Assembly: GCA_022601195.1 (NCBI GenBank)
Contig: JAHZIX010000049.1
Location: forward strand, 62,001-126,000
Length of the DNA: 64,000 nucleotides
Source: Deltaproteobacteria bacterium
GTDB taxonomy: Bacteria; Acidobacteriota; Thermoanaerobaculia; Multivoradales; JAHZIX01
Reading direction: 5' to 3'
This document shows positions 1 to 7,729 of the stretch, in pieces. The translations under genes and the position numbers were made by a program. How positions within the stretch are numbered: position 1 is the stretch's first letter; each line of letters begins with the position of its first letter. The notes under the pieces are model-generated. The model did not search any database and was not told the DNA's origin. It saw only the letters and a program-made list of their open reading frames with translations.

Positions 1-441
1 TTCAAGCAGGTCGAACTTTCTCGCGTAGCGGTCGTCACAGCTGAGTGCTACAAGACGGTCGATTGCTCGGCTATTGAGCGTAAAGTCTACGCCGAGGCTC
101 TAAAAATGAAGGTTAGATTCAAGGTGGTTCCTGAGAGCAGGGTTAGGGACTCGCTATTCTCGCAAGGACACACGAAGTACAACATCGACCTCAGGCAAGC
201 TCTTGCTGACAGCCTAGACCTTGATGGCTTAATCGAGTTGAGGATTCCGTTCGCGGAAAAAGGAGATGGCTACGGCGGAAGAAAAGGTTCTGAGGTCAAA
301 GTCGAGCTACTTCTCATCCGACCGGATGGCGGAATCCTGATACACGGCGTTGGCACTGGGAGACCGGCGAACGTGGTTACTTCACCCGAAAGAGTGGCAG
401 GTAACTTGGTAGAGAAGATCTTGAAGAAGGCATTCGAATGA
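1..441 (+). CDS. Hypothetical protein, 5' end cut by window edge
   Basis: The reading frame is open from base 1 with no stop, so the visible 146 codons are the C-terminal part of a longer protein. An internal ATG at 106 would give 111 aa, but it has no convincing ribosome binding site and the upstream codons read as normal protein. I do not recognise the family. The visible part is mixed alpha/beta, ends in a basic helix (NLVEKILKKAFE) and has a Gly-rich turn near the middle (KGDGYGGRKGSE). No membrane segment is seen. About 390 bases of non-coding, structured DNA follow. Confidence 0.55.
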   Translation, partial: FKQVELSRVAVVTAECYKTVDCSAIERKVYAEALKMKVRFKVVPESRVRDSLFSQGHTKYNIDLRQALADSLDLDGLIELRIPFAEKGDGYGGRKGSEVKVELLLIRPDGGILIHGVGTGRPANVVTSPERVAGNLVEKILKKAFE

Positions 442-830
442 TGAGGCTTCTGGAGCAGTCGTCGACGTGAAGATTCTCGACTAGGATACAGGTAACGCCG
501 GTTCAGGGCAGAAAAGCATCGATAAGCGGCTTGGGTTTGAGGGGAGCAGTACACGAGCTTGTGGATGCAGGTTCTGGCGAACTCGGATACTCCACGGCAT
601 GGACGAGGAGGTCGGGGAGCCGATCAAACGAAAGGGATCGAAGGCTTCAGGCGACTTGCGGCCTCACCCGGAAACCGGGATCATCCTACGGGGACTTCGG
701 CAACCCCTCTGGATGGAGTCTTCAGTGGGGGGCTGTGCTGGCTGAGAGCCTGTCGGCTTCATCAGCCACAGTCCGTTAGGAGAGATATACAAAGTGGTCA
801 CTGAGATGGCCCTGACAAGGAGAAAAGAAA
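442..830 (+). other. Intergenic region with clustered hairpins, candidate structured RNA
   Basis: No convincing gene lies here. Several strong hairpins stand close together. CCCGG/CCGGG closes an AAA loop at 667-679. GGGG/CCCC at 690-693/704-707 lies inside an outer ATCC/GGAT pairing (683-686 with 711-714). A long two-part stem runs 733-771, with CTGT/ACAG, GGCTGA/TCAGCC and AGCC/GGCT around a TGTC loop. The clustering suggests a structured RNA or a leader for the downstream AlkD-like gene. It matches no RNA family I can name; RNase P, tmRNA and integron attC patterns were looked for and not found. Confidence 0.4.
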
Positions 831-1469
831 TTGGCTTCCCTATCGGCGGAGAGGATCGCATCCGAACTTAGCGGCAAGAGCACGAAGTTTGGAGACATCA
901 AGAAACGTGGCAAAGAGATCAAGAAGGACCACGATCTGGCCATGGAACTCTGGTCGATTGGTGGCTATCACCCTCGCCTACTTTCTACTTTAATCTTCGA
1001 CAAAATGCTCCTGAGTCAAGACGTTCTCGAGAAGCTAGTCGCTGACATGCTCGACCACGATGCGACTGAGCGAAACCAGTTGGCTGATTGGCTTTTGGCC
1101 AACCAGCTTATGAAGGCCAAGAAGACCGTTACGCTCATCGGCTCGTGGCAAGAGAGTCCTTCTCCCATTCTCCGCCGCCTCTTTTGGTACCACCAGGCAC
1201 GTTTGCGCTGGACCGGCCAGACTCCTCCGGAGAACAGCAGCGAGCTTCTTGACTCCTTAGAACGGGACATCGCGGATGCTCCACCGGAAGTGCAGTGGGC
1301 GATGAACTTTTGCGCGGGCCAGATCGGGGTTCATGAACCTAAGTTCCGTTCAAGGTGCATCAAGCTTGGCAAGAAGATCGGGTTGTACAAAGACGACCCC
1401 GTCGCCAAGAACTGCACACCTTCATACCTCCCAGAATTCATTCGAATTGAAGTTGCGAAACGACAATGA
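831..1469 (+). CDS. AlkD-like DNA alkylation repair protein
   Basis: 212 aa, all-helical, resembling the HEAT-repeat-like DNA alkylation repair family (AlkD/YhaZ type), in which a curved helical solenoid removes alkylated bases by flipping the duplex. Seen: an early FGDIKKRGKEIKKDHDLAMELW helix region and repeated amphipathic helices (for example LLSQDVLEKLVADML). A WAMNFCAGQIGVH helix lies near residue 150 and a basic tail follows. The start is TTG at 831, eight bases after AAGGAG; no better in-frame ATG exists. It sits alone between two structured non-coding stretches. The specific glycosylase activity is inferred from fold resemblance only. Confidence 0.7.
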   Translation: MASLSAERIASELSGKSTKFGDIKKRGKEIKKDHDLAMELWSIGGYHPRLLSTLIFDKMLLSQDVLEKLVADMLDHDATERNQLADWLLANQLMKAKKTVTLIGSWQESPSPILRRLFWYHQARLRWTGQTPPENSSELLDSLERDIADAPPEVQWAMNFCAGQIGVHEPKFRSRCIKLGKKIGLYKDDPVAKNCTPSYLPEFIRIEVAKRQ

Positions 1470-1470
1470 G

Positions 1471-1505
1471 AAGTTGCCTCTTCCTGACGACTCCACCGGC
1501 AACTT
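1471..1505 (+). terminator. Hairpin just after the AlkD-like stop
   Basis: AAGTTGCC (1471-1478) pairs perfectly with GGCAACTT (1498-1505) across a 19-nt loop, starting one base after the stop codon. A T6 run occurs about 13 bases further on (near 1520). The long loop and separated T-run make this a weak terminator candidate. Confidence 0.3.
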
Positions 1506-1686
1506 GGAGCTGAATCGACTTTTTTCGGGCGCCGGAATCGCCGGATCCTCTGCGAGCGCAGGGTGCGCGGAAATTCGCCCCTGTTTCGGAAGGAATGGTC
1601 TCGATGTACCGTGCCGGTGAACAAGCCCTTGCTGCGGACGCAGCTTTGCAGCAACACTGATCGGCAAGGTGCTGGACAGACGCAGC

Positions 1687-1746
1687 GAGGCCAAATCGAA
1701 CGAGGCCAAATCGAACGATGCCAAATCGAACGATGCCAAATGTGAC
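1687..1746 (+). repeat. Four tandem 15-bp repeats
   Basis: Four consecutive 15-bp units: GAGGCCAAATCGAAC twice, GATGCCAAATCGAAC, then GATGCCAAATGTGAC. The period is a multiple of three and units 3 and 4 each place an ATG in the frame of the following VOC gene, so the array may be a source of alternative starts (1718, 1733, 1748). Confidence 0.85.
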
Positions 1747-1747
1747 C

Positions 1748-2101
1748 ATGAAAGGCGTTCCCATCCTGCGGGTGGGAGATGTCCAGACAGCCAAGCAGTT
1801 CTACGGTGAGTTCCTAGGCTTCGATCTCGACTGGGAGCACTACTACGAAGCCGGAGCCCCGGTCTACATGCAGATGTCCCGTGACGGTCTCGTCCTCCAC
1901 CTGTCTCAGAACAACCGCTTCAAAGAGGCCACAACCGTCTTCGTGGAAACGACTGGCCTTGATCAGCTTCTAGCTGAGCTATCTCGCAGGAACAGCCCCT
2001 GGGAAGTACCAAAGATCTCTGTTACACCTTGGAAAACGAAGCAGATGGAAATCCCCGACCCCTTCGGCAACGTGCTGCGATCCAACGAGCCTCAGGGATA
2101 G
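1748..2101 (+). CDS. VOC (glyoxalase/bleomycin-resistance fold) protein
   Basis: 117 aa from the ATG at 1748, the size of a single vicinal-oxygen-chelate subunit. Seen: an N-terminal strand and helix (PILRVGDVQTAKQFYGEFLGF), a middle YMQMSRDGLVLHLSQ strand pair, and the C-terminal KQMEIPDPFGNVLRS signature typical of the glyoxalase/bleomycin resistance superfamily. Such proteins usually bind a metal and act as dimers on varied substrates; the substrate is not deducible here. In-frame ATGs at 1718 and 1733 fall inside the 15-bp repeats and would add ten or five residues; none of the starts has a clear ribosome binding site. Confidence 0.75.
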   Translation: MKGVPILRVGDVQTAKQFYGEFLGFDLDWEHYYEAGAPVYMQMSRDGLVLHLSQNNRFKEATTVFVETTGLDQLLAELSRRNSPWEVPKISVTPWKTKQMEIPDPFGNVLRSNEPQG

Positions 2102-2372
2102 TGCCGACCGGGACGAGGGAAGACGGGATCCAATCTCCATAGAAGCATGCCCCAAGGCCAACACTTCTCTGGCTGTCCCTGCAGAGGGGTCTGGGGTTCT
2201 ATCTTGCTCGGCGGGATCACGATGACGAGCTTGGGCTGAGGAGCCTGAGCGGGGACTCTTCGCCGCGAATGAGGTCGAGAGGGCCGATGGGCTCGAACGA
2301 ATCCAAGCCTGCCCCGAATCCTCCGTAGCCGAACAAAGAAAATCCCGAACCAGAAACTTTCGCCACAGCCTC

Positions 2373-4061
2373 CTAAGGAACGGTCGTCCCCCACGCCGCG
2401 GTGTCGCCCGACTCGAAGCCATCTGCAAAGAGAGACGGATCGAGAACCTCGCCCAATGCGACGCTGGTAGATGGGAAGGCTGTGCCACCGGTCGAAGCGT
2501 CACTGCAGGTGAAACCGCCGGCACCGTCGCCCAGGCAGATCTGATCGGGGTCGCCTGCGAAGACCGCGTCCAGGTGCGAGTCGGCGTCGAAGAGGCCGAG
2601 CGCCACGCCGAGGGTCGGGTAGGCAGCCGAGCTGACGCTTCCACACGAGAAATTGCCGGCGCCGTCCCCAAGGCAGACCCGATTGACCTGGCCGTCATTG
2701 GAAAACACGGCGTCGAGGTTGCCGTCGGCGTCGACGAAGCCGAGCGCGACGTCCGTCGAGTCGCTGCCGCCTGGCTCGATGGTCGAGCAGCTCGTGAACC
2801 CGCCCAGGCCGTTCCCAAGACAGAGGCGGTTTGGGCCGTTGAGGTTGGCGAAGACTGCATCGATCGCATTATCCAAGTCGACTCGGCCTAGGGCGACGCC
2901 CTGCGATTCGTTGGTGTCGGTGCTCACCGAGCTACAGGCAGAAAAGCCTCCAGACTGATCGTTGAGGCAAACGCGATTCTCGTTGTCCGAGGTCGCGACG
3001 ACCATATCCGCGAAGGCATCCCCATCGAGGAATCCGAGTTTGACATCAAAGGAAGAGAGGAACGGAACGATGTCGATGATCACTGAACAGGTCTGAAAGA
3101 GGCCTCCCCCATCGCCGTAGCAAGCAGTATTCGTTCCCATGTCGGAGGCGGACACGAAGTCCAATTCGAAGCCATCGTCCAGGTAGCCGGCGGTGATCGC
3201 ACGCGTGGTCGCCACGACGGAGCCTGCGTCGGTGCACAAGGTGAAACCGGCGCTTCCTCCGCCGCACACCCGGTCACGGTCGGCGTTGACTCCGAGGAGA
3301 AGCTCCATGTGACGATTGGACGTGACGTACCCGAAGGCGGTGTCCCGGGTGTCGCGGGTCCCCGTTTCGAGGTCGGAGCAGGAAGCGATTCCGCCTGCGC
3401 CGTCGGGCCGGCAAACCCGGTCCGCGCCGCCGGATCGCGAGAAGACCGCGCCCAGCTCCTCCTGACAGAACTCCACCCCCTCGAGAGCGATGACGTAGTT
3501 GCCGAACTGCGTCGAGCCCGCCTCCCACTCGTCGAACCGTCCAGCCGCCGCATCGCGAAAATGCACGAGATCCTGTCCGCTAGCAAAATCGAACAGACTG
3601 TCCCCACCAGGATCGAGTGGATCGTCCCCTTCGCCTCCGATCACCAGCGTGTAGACACCCCGCTGATCCAGAACGAAGCCGGAGCCGTCAGTTGCTGTCG
3701 AAGTCAGCGTCGAAAGATTGGGTGCTCCACCGGTTGAAGTATTGTTGTTGGCGAGAATCGGCGCCCCATAGGCATCGAAAAGAAAGAGCTGCGTGTCGAA
3801 TCCGGCATCGGAACCCGGTAGGGTTGCCGGGTCGGTTGTCGCTACGAAGAAAAACGGCTCGACGATGCGGATGCAATAGGCGTCGAAGAGGTCACTTCCT
3901 GCCGTCTCTCCGATGATCTGAGCCAGCGAGCTACTTCCCCGAGTTACTTGATGAGCGATATCGGGAAAGCTGGGCGCGTCACCAGCTTCACTCCATACCT
4001 GGGAACTGACGTTTGAAGGGAGCAGAAGCAGCAGGATGGCCGGAGTGAAAAGACGATTCAT
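2373..4061 (-). CDS. Secreted protein with Cys-containing FG-GAP-like repeats
   Basis: 562 aa with a clear signal peptide (MNRLFTPAILLLLLPSNVSS). An N-terminal domain of about 200 residues resembles pre-peptidase C-terminal/beta-sandwich modules. It is followed by about seven repeats of roughly 45 residues. Each carries a GDGAGGF/C core (NRVCLGDGAGNF, QICLGDGAGGF) and a VALG-D-D-LDAVFA element, the FG-GAP/VCBS beta-propeller pattern, with a paired Cys in most repeats. The protein ends ADGFESGDTAAW, a C-terminal motif I associate with secreted proteins of Thermoanaerobaculia-like bacteria. Probably an extracellular propeller domain protein; the ligand is unknown. The 271 bases before the VOC gene hold nothing I recognise. 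Confidence 0.75.
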   Translation of the reverse strand: MNRLFTPAILLLLLPSNVSSQVWSEAGDAPSFPDIAHQVTRGSSSLAQIIGETAGSDLFDAYCIRIVEPFFFVATTDPATLPGSDAGFDTQLFLFDAYGAPILANNNTSTGGAPNLSTLTSTATDGSGFVLDQRGVYTLVIGGEGDDPLDPGGDSLFDFASGQDLVHFRDAAAGRFDEWEAGSTQFGNYVIALEGVEFCQEELGAVFSRSGGADRVCRPDGAGGIASCSDLETGTRDTRDTAFGYVTSNRHMELLLGVNADRDRVCGGGSAGFTLCTDAGSVVATTRAITAGYLDDGFELDFVSASDMGTNTACYGDGGGLFQTCSVIIDIVPFLSSFDVKLGFLDGDAFADMVVATSDNENRVCLNDQSGGFSACSSVSTDTNESQGVALGRVDLDNAIDAVFANLNGPNRLCLGNGLGGFTSCSTIEPGGSDSTDVALGFVDADGNLDAVFSNDGQVNRVCLGDGAGNFSCGSVSSAAYPTLGVALGLFDADSHLDAVFAGDPDQICLGDGAGGFTCSDASTGGTAFPSTSVALGEVLDPSLFADGFESGDTAAWGTTVP

Positions 4062-4367
4062 GGGAACCTCGTTTCTGCTCGGTCGCGAGCTTCGATCATG
4101 GAGAGATGAAGAGGCAATTGTAGCAACGGCGCCAACCCCGTACCCAAACCGTGAGGTTTCAATCTGGCCCGCCCCCCCGACGGCCTCTGCAGAGCATCTG
4201 GAAGTCGGTTCTCGCTAGGGACCGATGAGGCGAGACTCCGGATTCCCATTCGCCGAATCAATCACGACGCCTGATCCAGAAGCCCTGGCAAACATTTCCG
4301 TGGCTCTCTCGGCAAGCCCTCCTGGAGAAAGAGGCTCGACAGAGCAAGAGAGAAGAACCACGACCTC
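4062..4367. other. Non-coding upstream region of the secreted repeat protein
   Basis: About 300 bases between the divergent start of the FG-GAP-like gene and the 42-bp repeat array. No gene, RNA or clear promoter hexamer pair was recognised. Confidence 0.4.
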
Positions 4368-4790
4368 AAATATAGGCCTCCAACGGCATGGGAACGGGAT
4401 TTTCATTCTGCAACTCGCCCTCACGCGCCCTAGGTACAGGAGTCTCACTCTGCAAGTGGGTGCCACAAGGGGCGTGAACAGGAGATTTTCCGGTAGGCCA
4501 CCTTCACGGGGCAGGTGAAGGGTCGGTTCCCTTTTCACCACGGCTTCGCTGGATAGTTGAAGGGTAACTCGTGTTCGCACCTCGCCTTCACGCGACTCTC
4601 GAAGGGTCCTTTCGTTAGCAACCCGCCTTCACCGGAAGCGTGAAGGGTAGATTGAGTTTGCAACCCCCCTCCAGAGAGTGCGTGACGAAGTGTTTTTCCG
4701 GCAAGTCGGCTCGACCGGAGGTGGGACGAGGAGTTCTTCTGCAAAGTCGGCTCGACATAGCGTGAGCAGGGGAGGGTCACCTTGCAGCGA
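4368..4790 (+). repeat. About ten degenerate 42-bp tandem units, many with a small palindrome
   Basis: Units begin with GCAA or a variant at about 4410, 4452, 4493, 4534, 4577, 4618, 4660, 4701, 4741 and 4784, a period of 40-43 bases; a decayed unit precedes 4410. The clearest units (4493-4533, 4577-4659) contain CCTTCAC then 7-8 bases then GTGAAGGG or a variant, which is an imperfect hairpin. Others carry CTCGAC/GGGACGAG-type arms. No uniform spacer is present, so this is a diverged satellite-like array rather than CRISPR. It lies between a gene start and the 3' end of the Crp/Fnr gene. Confidence 0.7.
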
Positions 4791-4834
4791 CATTTGATCG
4801 AGCCGGGAATGGCGGTACCGGAACGGGCAGGTGC

Positions 4835-5578
4835 TCAGTCTCCGCAAAGCCGGGCCAGGGGGGCTTGATCGCGGATCAGGAACCCACCGGGGATGGTTTC
4901 GACGACTCCTTCTTTCCCCCACCGACTGAGGATACGAATACTGGTTTCGATGGTCGTGCCCGCCATATCCGCCAGGTCCTGTCGCGACAGGCGAACGGGA
5001 ATGAACGTGGCACCATCCCGGGGCTGACCGACGGATTCGGCGAGCCTCAGGAACAGTCGGGCGAAACGGGGCTCGACCCGGAAGAAAGTGGCTTCCACCG
5101 CGCAGTTATTACATTCCGCTACCCGCCGGGTCAGGATGGGAAGCAGCTCTCCAAGAAACTGAGGCCGCTCACCCATTGCGGTCAGCAGGCTCTGACGGGA
5201 CACTTCCAGACAGAGAGAACTTTCCAGAGCCTCGACCGTGGAATCGCTCGGCCCGCCGCCCAAGCCTGGGGCGATGCCAACCAAATCGCCGGGGTTGAAA
5301 AGCGCCAGGAGGACGGATCTTCCATTGCTCAAGCTGCGGGTCATCTTGAGGCGACCGGAGAGGACGATAAAAAGAGAGGGGGAAGGCTCCCCCTGCTGCA
5401 GGACTGACTCGTCTTGCCGGACAAAGCGGGGAACGCCCGATCCGGCGAGGCGCGACAGGCTCTCCGGTGGCAGGCCGGCAAAAAGCGGAAATGCCGCTAA
5501 CTGCTCGTTGAGAGCTCGATCGACAACCGGCTCTGTTGCATTTTCGGCCTGGTCCATAAAGTCGGCTCGCTGCCCCAT
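4835..5578 (-). CDS. Crp/Fnr-family transcription regulator (Dnr/Fnr-like)
   Basis: 247 aa from an ATG at 5578 preceded by GGAAGGGG; the frame is open further upstream but unlikely to be translated. Domains: cyclic-nucleotide-type beta-roll (about 20-140, FPLFAGLPPESLSRLAGSG, LFIVLSGRLKMTRS), dimer helix, then a winged HTH (about 175-235, VRLSRQDLADMAGTTIETSIRILSRW). The recognition helix keeps the Glu and Arg of the Fnr E-x-x-S-R motif, but Ile replaces the Ser. The N-terminal Cys cluster of Fnr is absent; a CNNC pair lies in the dimer helix. It is the last gene of a block with RIC, HemN and cytochromes, so a role in oxygen/NO response is inferred. Likely operators are at 11009-11022 and 18886-18899. 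Confidence 0.85.
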   Translation of the reverse strand: MGQRADFMDQAENATEPVVDRALNEQLAAFPLFAGLPPESLSRLAGSGVPRFVRQDESVLQQGEPSPSLFIVLSGRLKMTRSLSNGRSVLLALFNPGDLVGIAPGLGGGPSDSTVEALESSLCLEVSRQSLLTAMGERPQFLGELLPILTRRVAECNNCAVEATFFRVEPRFARLFLRLAESVGQPRDGATFIPVRLSRQDLADMAGTTIETSIRILSRWGKEGVVETIPGGFLIRDQAPLARLCGD

Positions 5579-5750
5579 CGCGCCCCTTCCACTCCGCACC
5601 GATGGCAGTATCGATTCGAAGACATGGATCCGGGCCGGTTTGCCCGTCTCTACAGCTGCTCCACAGATTGTGGGAGGGTCTCGGGACCTCATCGCGAGCA
5701 TACCCCACCAACGAGACCGAAGGCAGGGCCTGCCCTCCCAACTCGCTTCT
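5579..5750 (-). other. Spacer between RIC and the Crp/Fnr gene with short inverted repeat
   Basis: 172 bases. GGCAG/CTGCC around a three-base loop near 5722-5736 forms a small GC-rich hairpin after the RIC stop codon, without a T-run. The spacing leaves room for a separate promoter for the regulator, though I cannot identify one. Confidence 0.35.
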
Positions 5751-6434
5751 TCAACTCGCCAATGCCCGTGGAAAGAGGATGTTGTTTTCCAAATGAATAT
5801 GGCGATGCAAAGAGCCCTCCAATTCCGCTAGGCCATGCCACAAAGCCCGCCAGGTGTTACAAGCATCCTCCGGCACTCGGTAGTCGTCGGCCAACTCCCG
5901 CAGACGAGCCAACGACGCTCCTGCGCTCTCATGGTCAGCTTCCATCATGTCGATGGGGACGGCGGTCATGCTGCCCTTGCCGTGGCGGATCAGCGGAAAG
6001 AGAACCTGTTCTTCTTTCATCATGTGCTCTTCTAGCTCCGCCTTGAGATCGAGAAAGGTCGTCAGAAGCCCCTTGAACATCTCCGGATCGCGATCACCAT
6101 GAACACCAGCCACCTTCCGGGCCATCCCTTCGAGGCGCGGCAGCTCTTCCGCTAGCGGTTCGTGATAGTTGGAGAGAATGTGATCGATCAGCTCAGCGAG
6201 GGGTGCCTGTTCCCAGCTCCGAGACTCGTCCTTCGATGGGTCATCCAAGGCTAGATGCTCTTGTTCGATCTCGCCCAAGATTTCCTCCGCTTCGAGGCCA
6301 CGGATCTTGCAGGCCTCTTCCAAGGTCTTGCCGCCACCACAGCAGAAATCGATGCCATGCCGCGCGAAGACTCTTGTCGCCAATGGAAGGGCAGTGGCAA
6401 TTTGCCCAACTCGGGTGCCAGCTTGAATACTCAT
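5751..6434 (-). CDS. ric: Iron-sulfur cluster repair di-iron protein RIC (ScdA/YtfE family)
   Basis: 227 aa. The N-terminal DUF542 domain has the signature GIDFCCGGGKTLEEAC (about 26-41). The hemerythrin-like four-helix bundle that follows carries the His/Glu ligands in NYHEPL, LEEHMMKEEQVLFP, EADHESAG and HRHIHLENNILFP. Family members are di-iron proteins that repair Fe-S clusters damaged by NO or oxidative stress, and their genes are commonly under NO-sensing Crp/Fnr or NsrR control. It lies 32 bases after the radical SAM gene with AAGGAGAA before the ATG, so it is probably cotranscribed. Its presence points to NO or oxygen stress as the signal for this block. Confidence 0.93.
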   Translation of the reverse strand: MSIQAGTRVGQIATALPLATRVFARHGIDFCCGGGKTLEEACKIRGLEAEEILGEIEQEHLALDDPSKDESRSWEQAPLAELIDHILSNYHEPLAEELPRLEGMARKVAGVHGDRDPEMFKGLLTTFLDLKAELEEHMMKEEQVLFPLIRHGKGSMTAVPIDMMEADHESAGASLARLRELADDYRVPEDACNTWRALWHGLAELEGSLHRHIHLENNILFPRALAS

Positions 6435-6466
6435 TTCTGTTCTCCTTAGTTAGCAGGCTGTTTGGT

Positions 6467-7708
6467 TCAAGCGACCCGCGGCTGTTCCATGTCTTTTAAC
6501 TGGCGAGCGAATCGCCGGCCATAGATCTTCTTCATCGCCTTGAGCTTCAGGCTCTGCCAGGGGTAGCGCCGTTGGCTCAAGCCCCTACACTCCTCCGGCA
6601 ACATCACCAGGCTGACATGAACGTTCGGCGCGCAGCCGATGGGCAAACCCCTTTCCATACAGGCTTCGTACAACCGGCTGAAGATCGGAATCATCTCTTC
6701 CGTTTGTGGTGGCGGATAGTGCTCGAGATCCGTCCCCTTGAGCGGCCGAAAGACGCAGACCGTGGGAATGCCTCCCACCGAGGTAATCCAATCGATGGCT
6801 CGTATGGAAGATTCCGGCGGCTCGAGACCCGCGATGATCTCTCCATTGGACACCCACGGTTCGTGGCGGGGCCCACGGTCACCCAGGGTGGCGCAATAGC
6901 GAATCGCCTCGAGATAGAAGTCCAGGCCGTACTCCTGGTGCTTCCCTGGGCAGATCTCCTCGAATAGTTTCTGGTCGAAGATTTCGAAACAGAAAGAAAC
7001 TCGGTTGACCCCGATCTCCCGAAGGTGGTCGTAGCGCTTGAGGTCTCGATGGGGCGGTGTTTGAACACCTACCAACAGCCCTAGTTCCTGCTTGATGCGA
7101 ACGATGTAGGGTTCCAGAATGTCGAGGTAGGTGTCTCCCTCGTAGTGGCCGGTGTTGAAGTCCACGTAGGTGATCCCCGACTCTCGGCGGGCGGCGTGAA
7201 TTACCTCCATCACCTCGTCGACACTCTTGTCGTCGGCGTCGTCTATTCCCAGGTTCAAGCCCACGGAGCAGAACTTGCAATTGACTCGCTGCGGTTTCTG
7301 GGTCCAGTACTCACAGACCTTGGCCTGATAGATTCCCAAGTAGGTGCCTTGCAAAGTACCGACCCGAGTCATCGACTTTCCTGTGGCCGTCTCCTGGTCG
7401 TACCACTCCGGGCGCGGAGAAAGCTGCGGTTCCACTACCGTTTTCCCTTCCCAACAAAGCTCATAGCTACCATTTCTTCGGCGCCGAAGGAGGTAAGGAG
7501 AATTGGCAGCGAAATCTTCACTCACCGGTGCATTCGTCCAAAGATTGCCCGGCAGAATGAGCTCCAGGCCACTACCTAGACCAGCCCGGGTGCGCAGAAT
7601 GGGCCGACCGCCATCGTCAGTAACGAAACAGGAATCGTCCAGCCGTACCCCCTTGCAGTAGAGGTCCAGTTTCAGAAGGGAGCTATTGGTCCGCAGGTCA
7701 GCCAGCAT
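6467..7708 (-). CDS. Radical SAM protein with atypical Cys spacing
   Basis: 413 aa. The presumed cluster cysteines are C132, C144 and C147 (VCEYW...VNCKFCSVG), a CX11CX2C spacing instead of the usual CX3CX2C. The following sequence reads like a radical SAM barrel: DEVMEVIHAARRESGITYVDFNTG, LGLLVGVQTPPHRDLKRYDHL, GVNRVSFCFEIFD and a late IPTVCVFRPLKGT strand. The N-terminal 120 residues are an added domain with a beta-rich start. It follows tryptophanase by 21 bases with a good GAGGAG site. Known radical SAM enzymes act on tryptophan (NosL) or tyrosine (ThiH), so an aromatic substrate is a plausible guess, but nothing in the sequence proves it. Confidence 0.75.
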   Translation of the reverse strand: MLADLRTNSSLLKLDLYCKGVRLDDSCFVTDDGGRPILRTRAGLGSGLELILPGNLWTNAPVSEDFAANSPYLLRRRRNGSYELCWEGKTVVEPQLSPRPEWYDQETATGKSMTRVGTLQGTYLGIYQAKVCEYWTQKPQRVNCKFCSVGLNLGIDDADDKSVDEVMEVIHAARRESGITYVDFNTGHYEGDTYLDILEPYIVRIKQELGLLVGVQTPPHRDLKRYDHLREIGVNRVSFCFEIFDQKLFEEICPGKHQEYGLDFYLEAIRYCATLGDRGPRHEPWVSNGEIIAGLEPPESSIRAIDWITSVGGIPTVCVFRPLKGTDLEHYPPPQTEEMIPIFSRLYEACMERGLPIGCAPNVHVSLVMLPEECRGLSQRRYPWQSLKLKAMKKIYGRRFARQLKDMEQPRVA

Positions 7709-7729
7709 GGAATGGTCTCCTCATGTTGC

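Noticed and set aside
615..650. Group II intron domain V
   Set aside because: GAGCC...GGCTTC gave a partial match, but the tetraloop stem and bulge do not fit and there is no reverse transcriptase gene nearby.
442..1747. Integron cassette attC sites between the small plus-strand genes
   Set aside because: Single, well-spaced genes with hairpins looked cassette-like, but no RYYYAAC...GTTRRRY core pair could be found at the boundaries.
4368..4790. CRISPR array
   Set aside because: Units are contiguous and too diverged, there is no constant repeat with variable spacers, and no cas genes are in the window.
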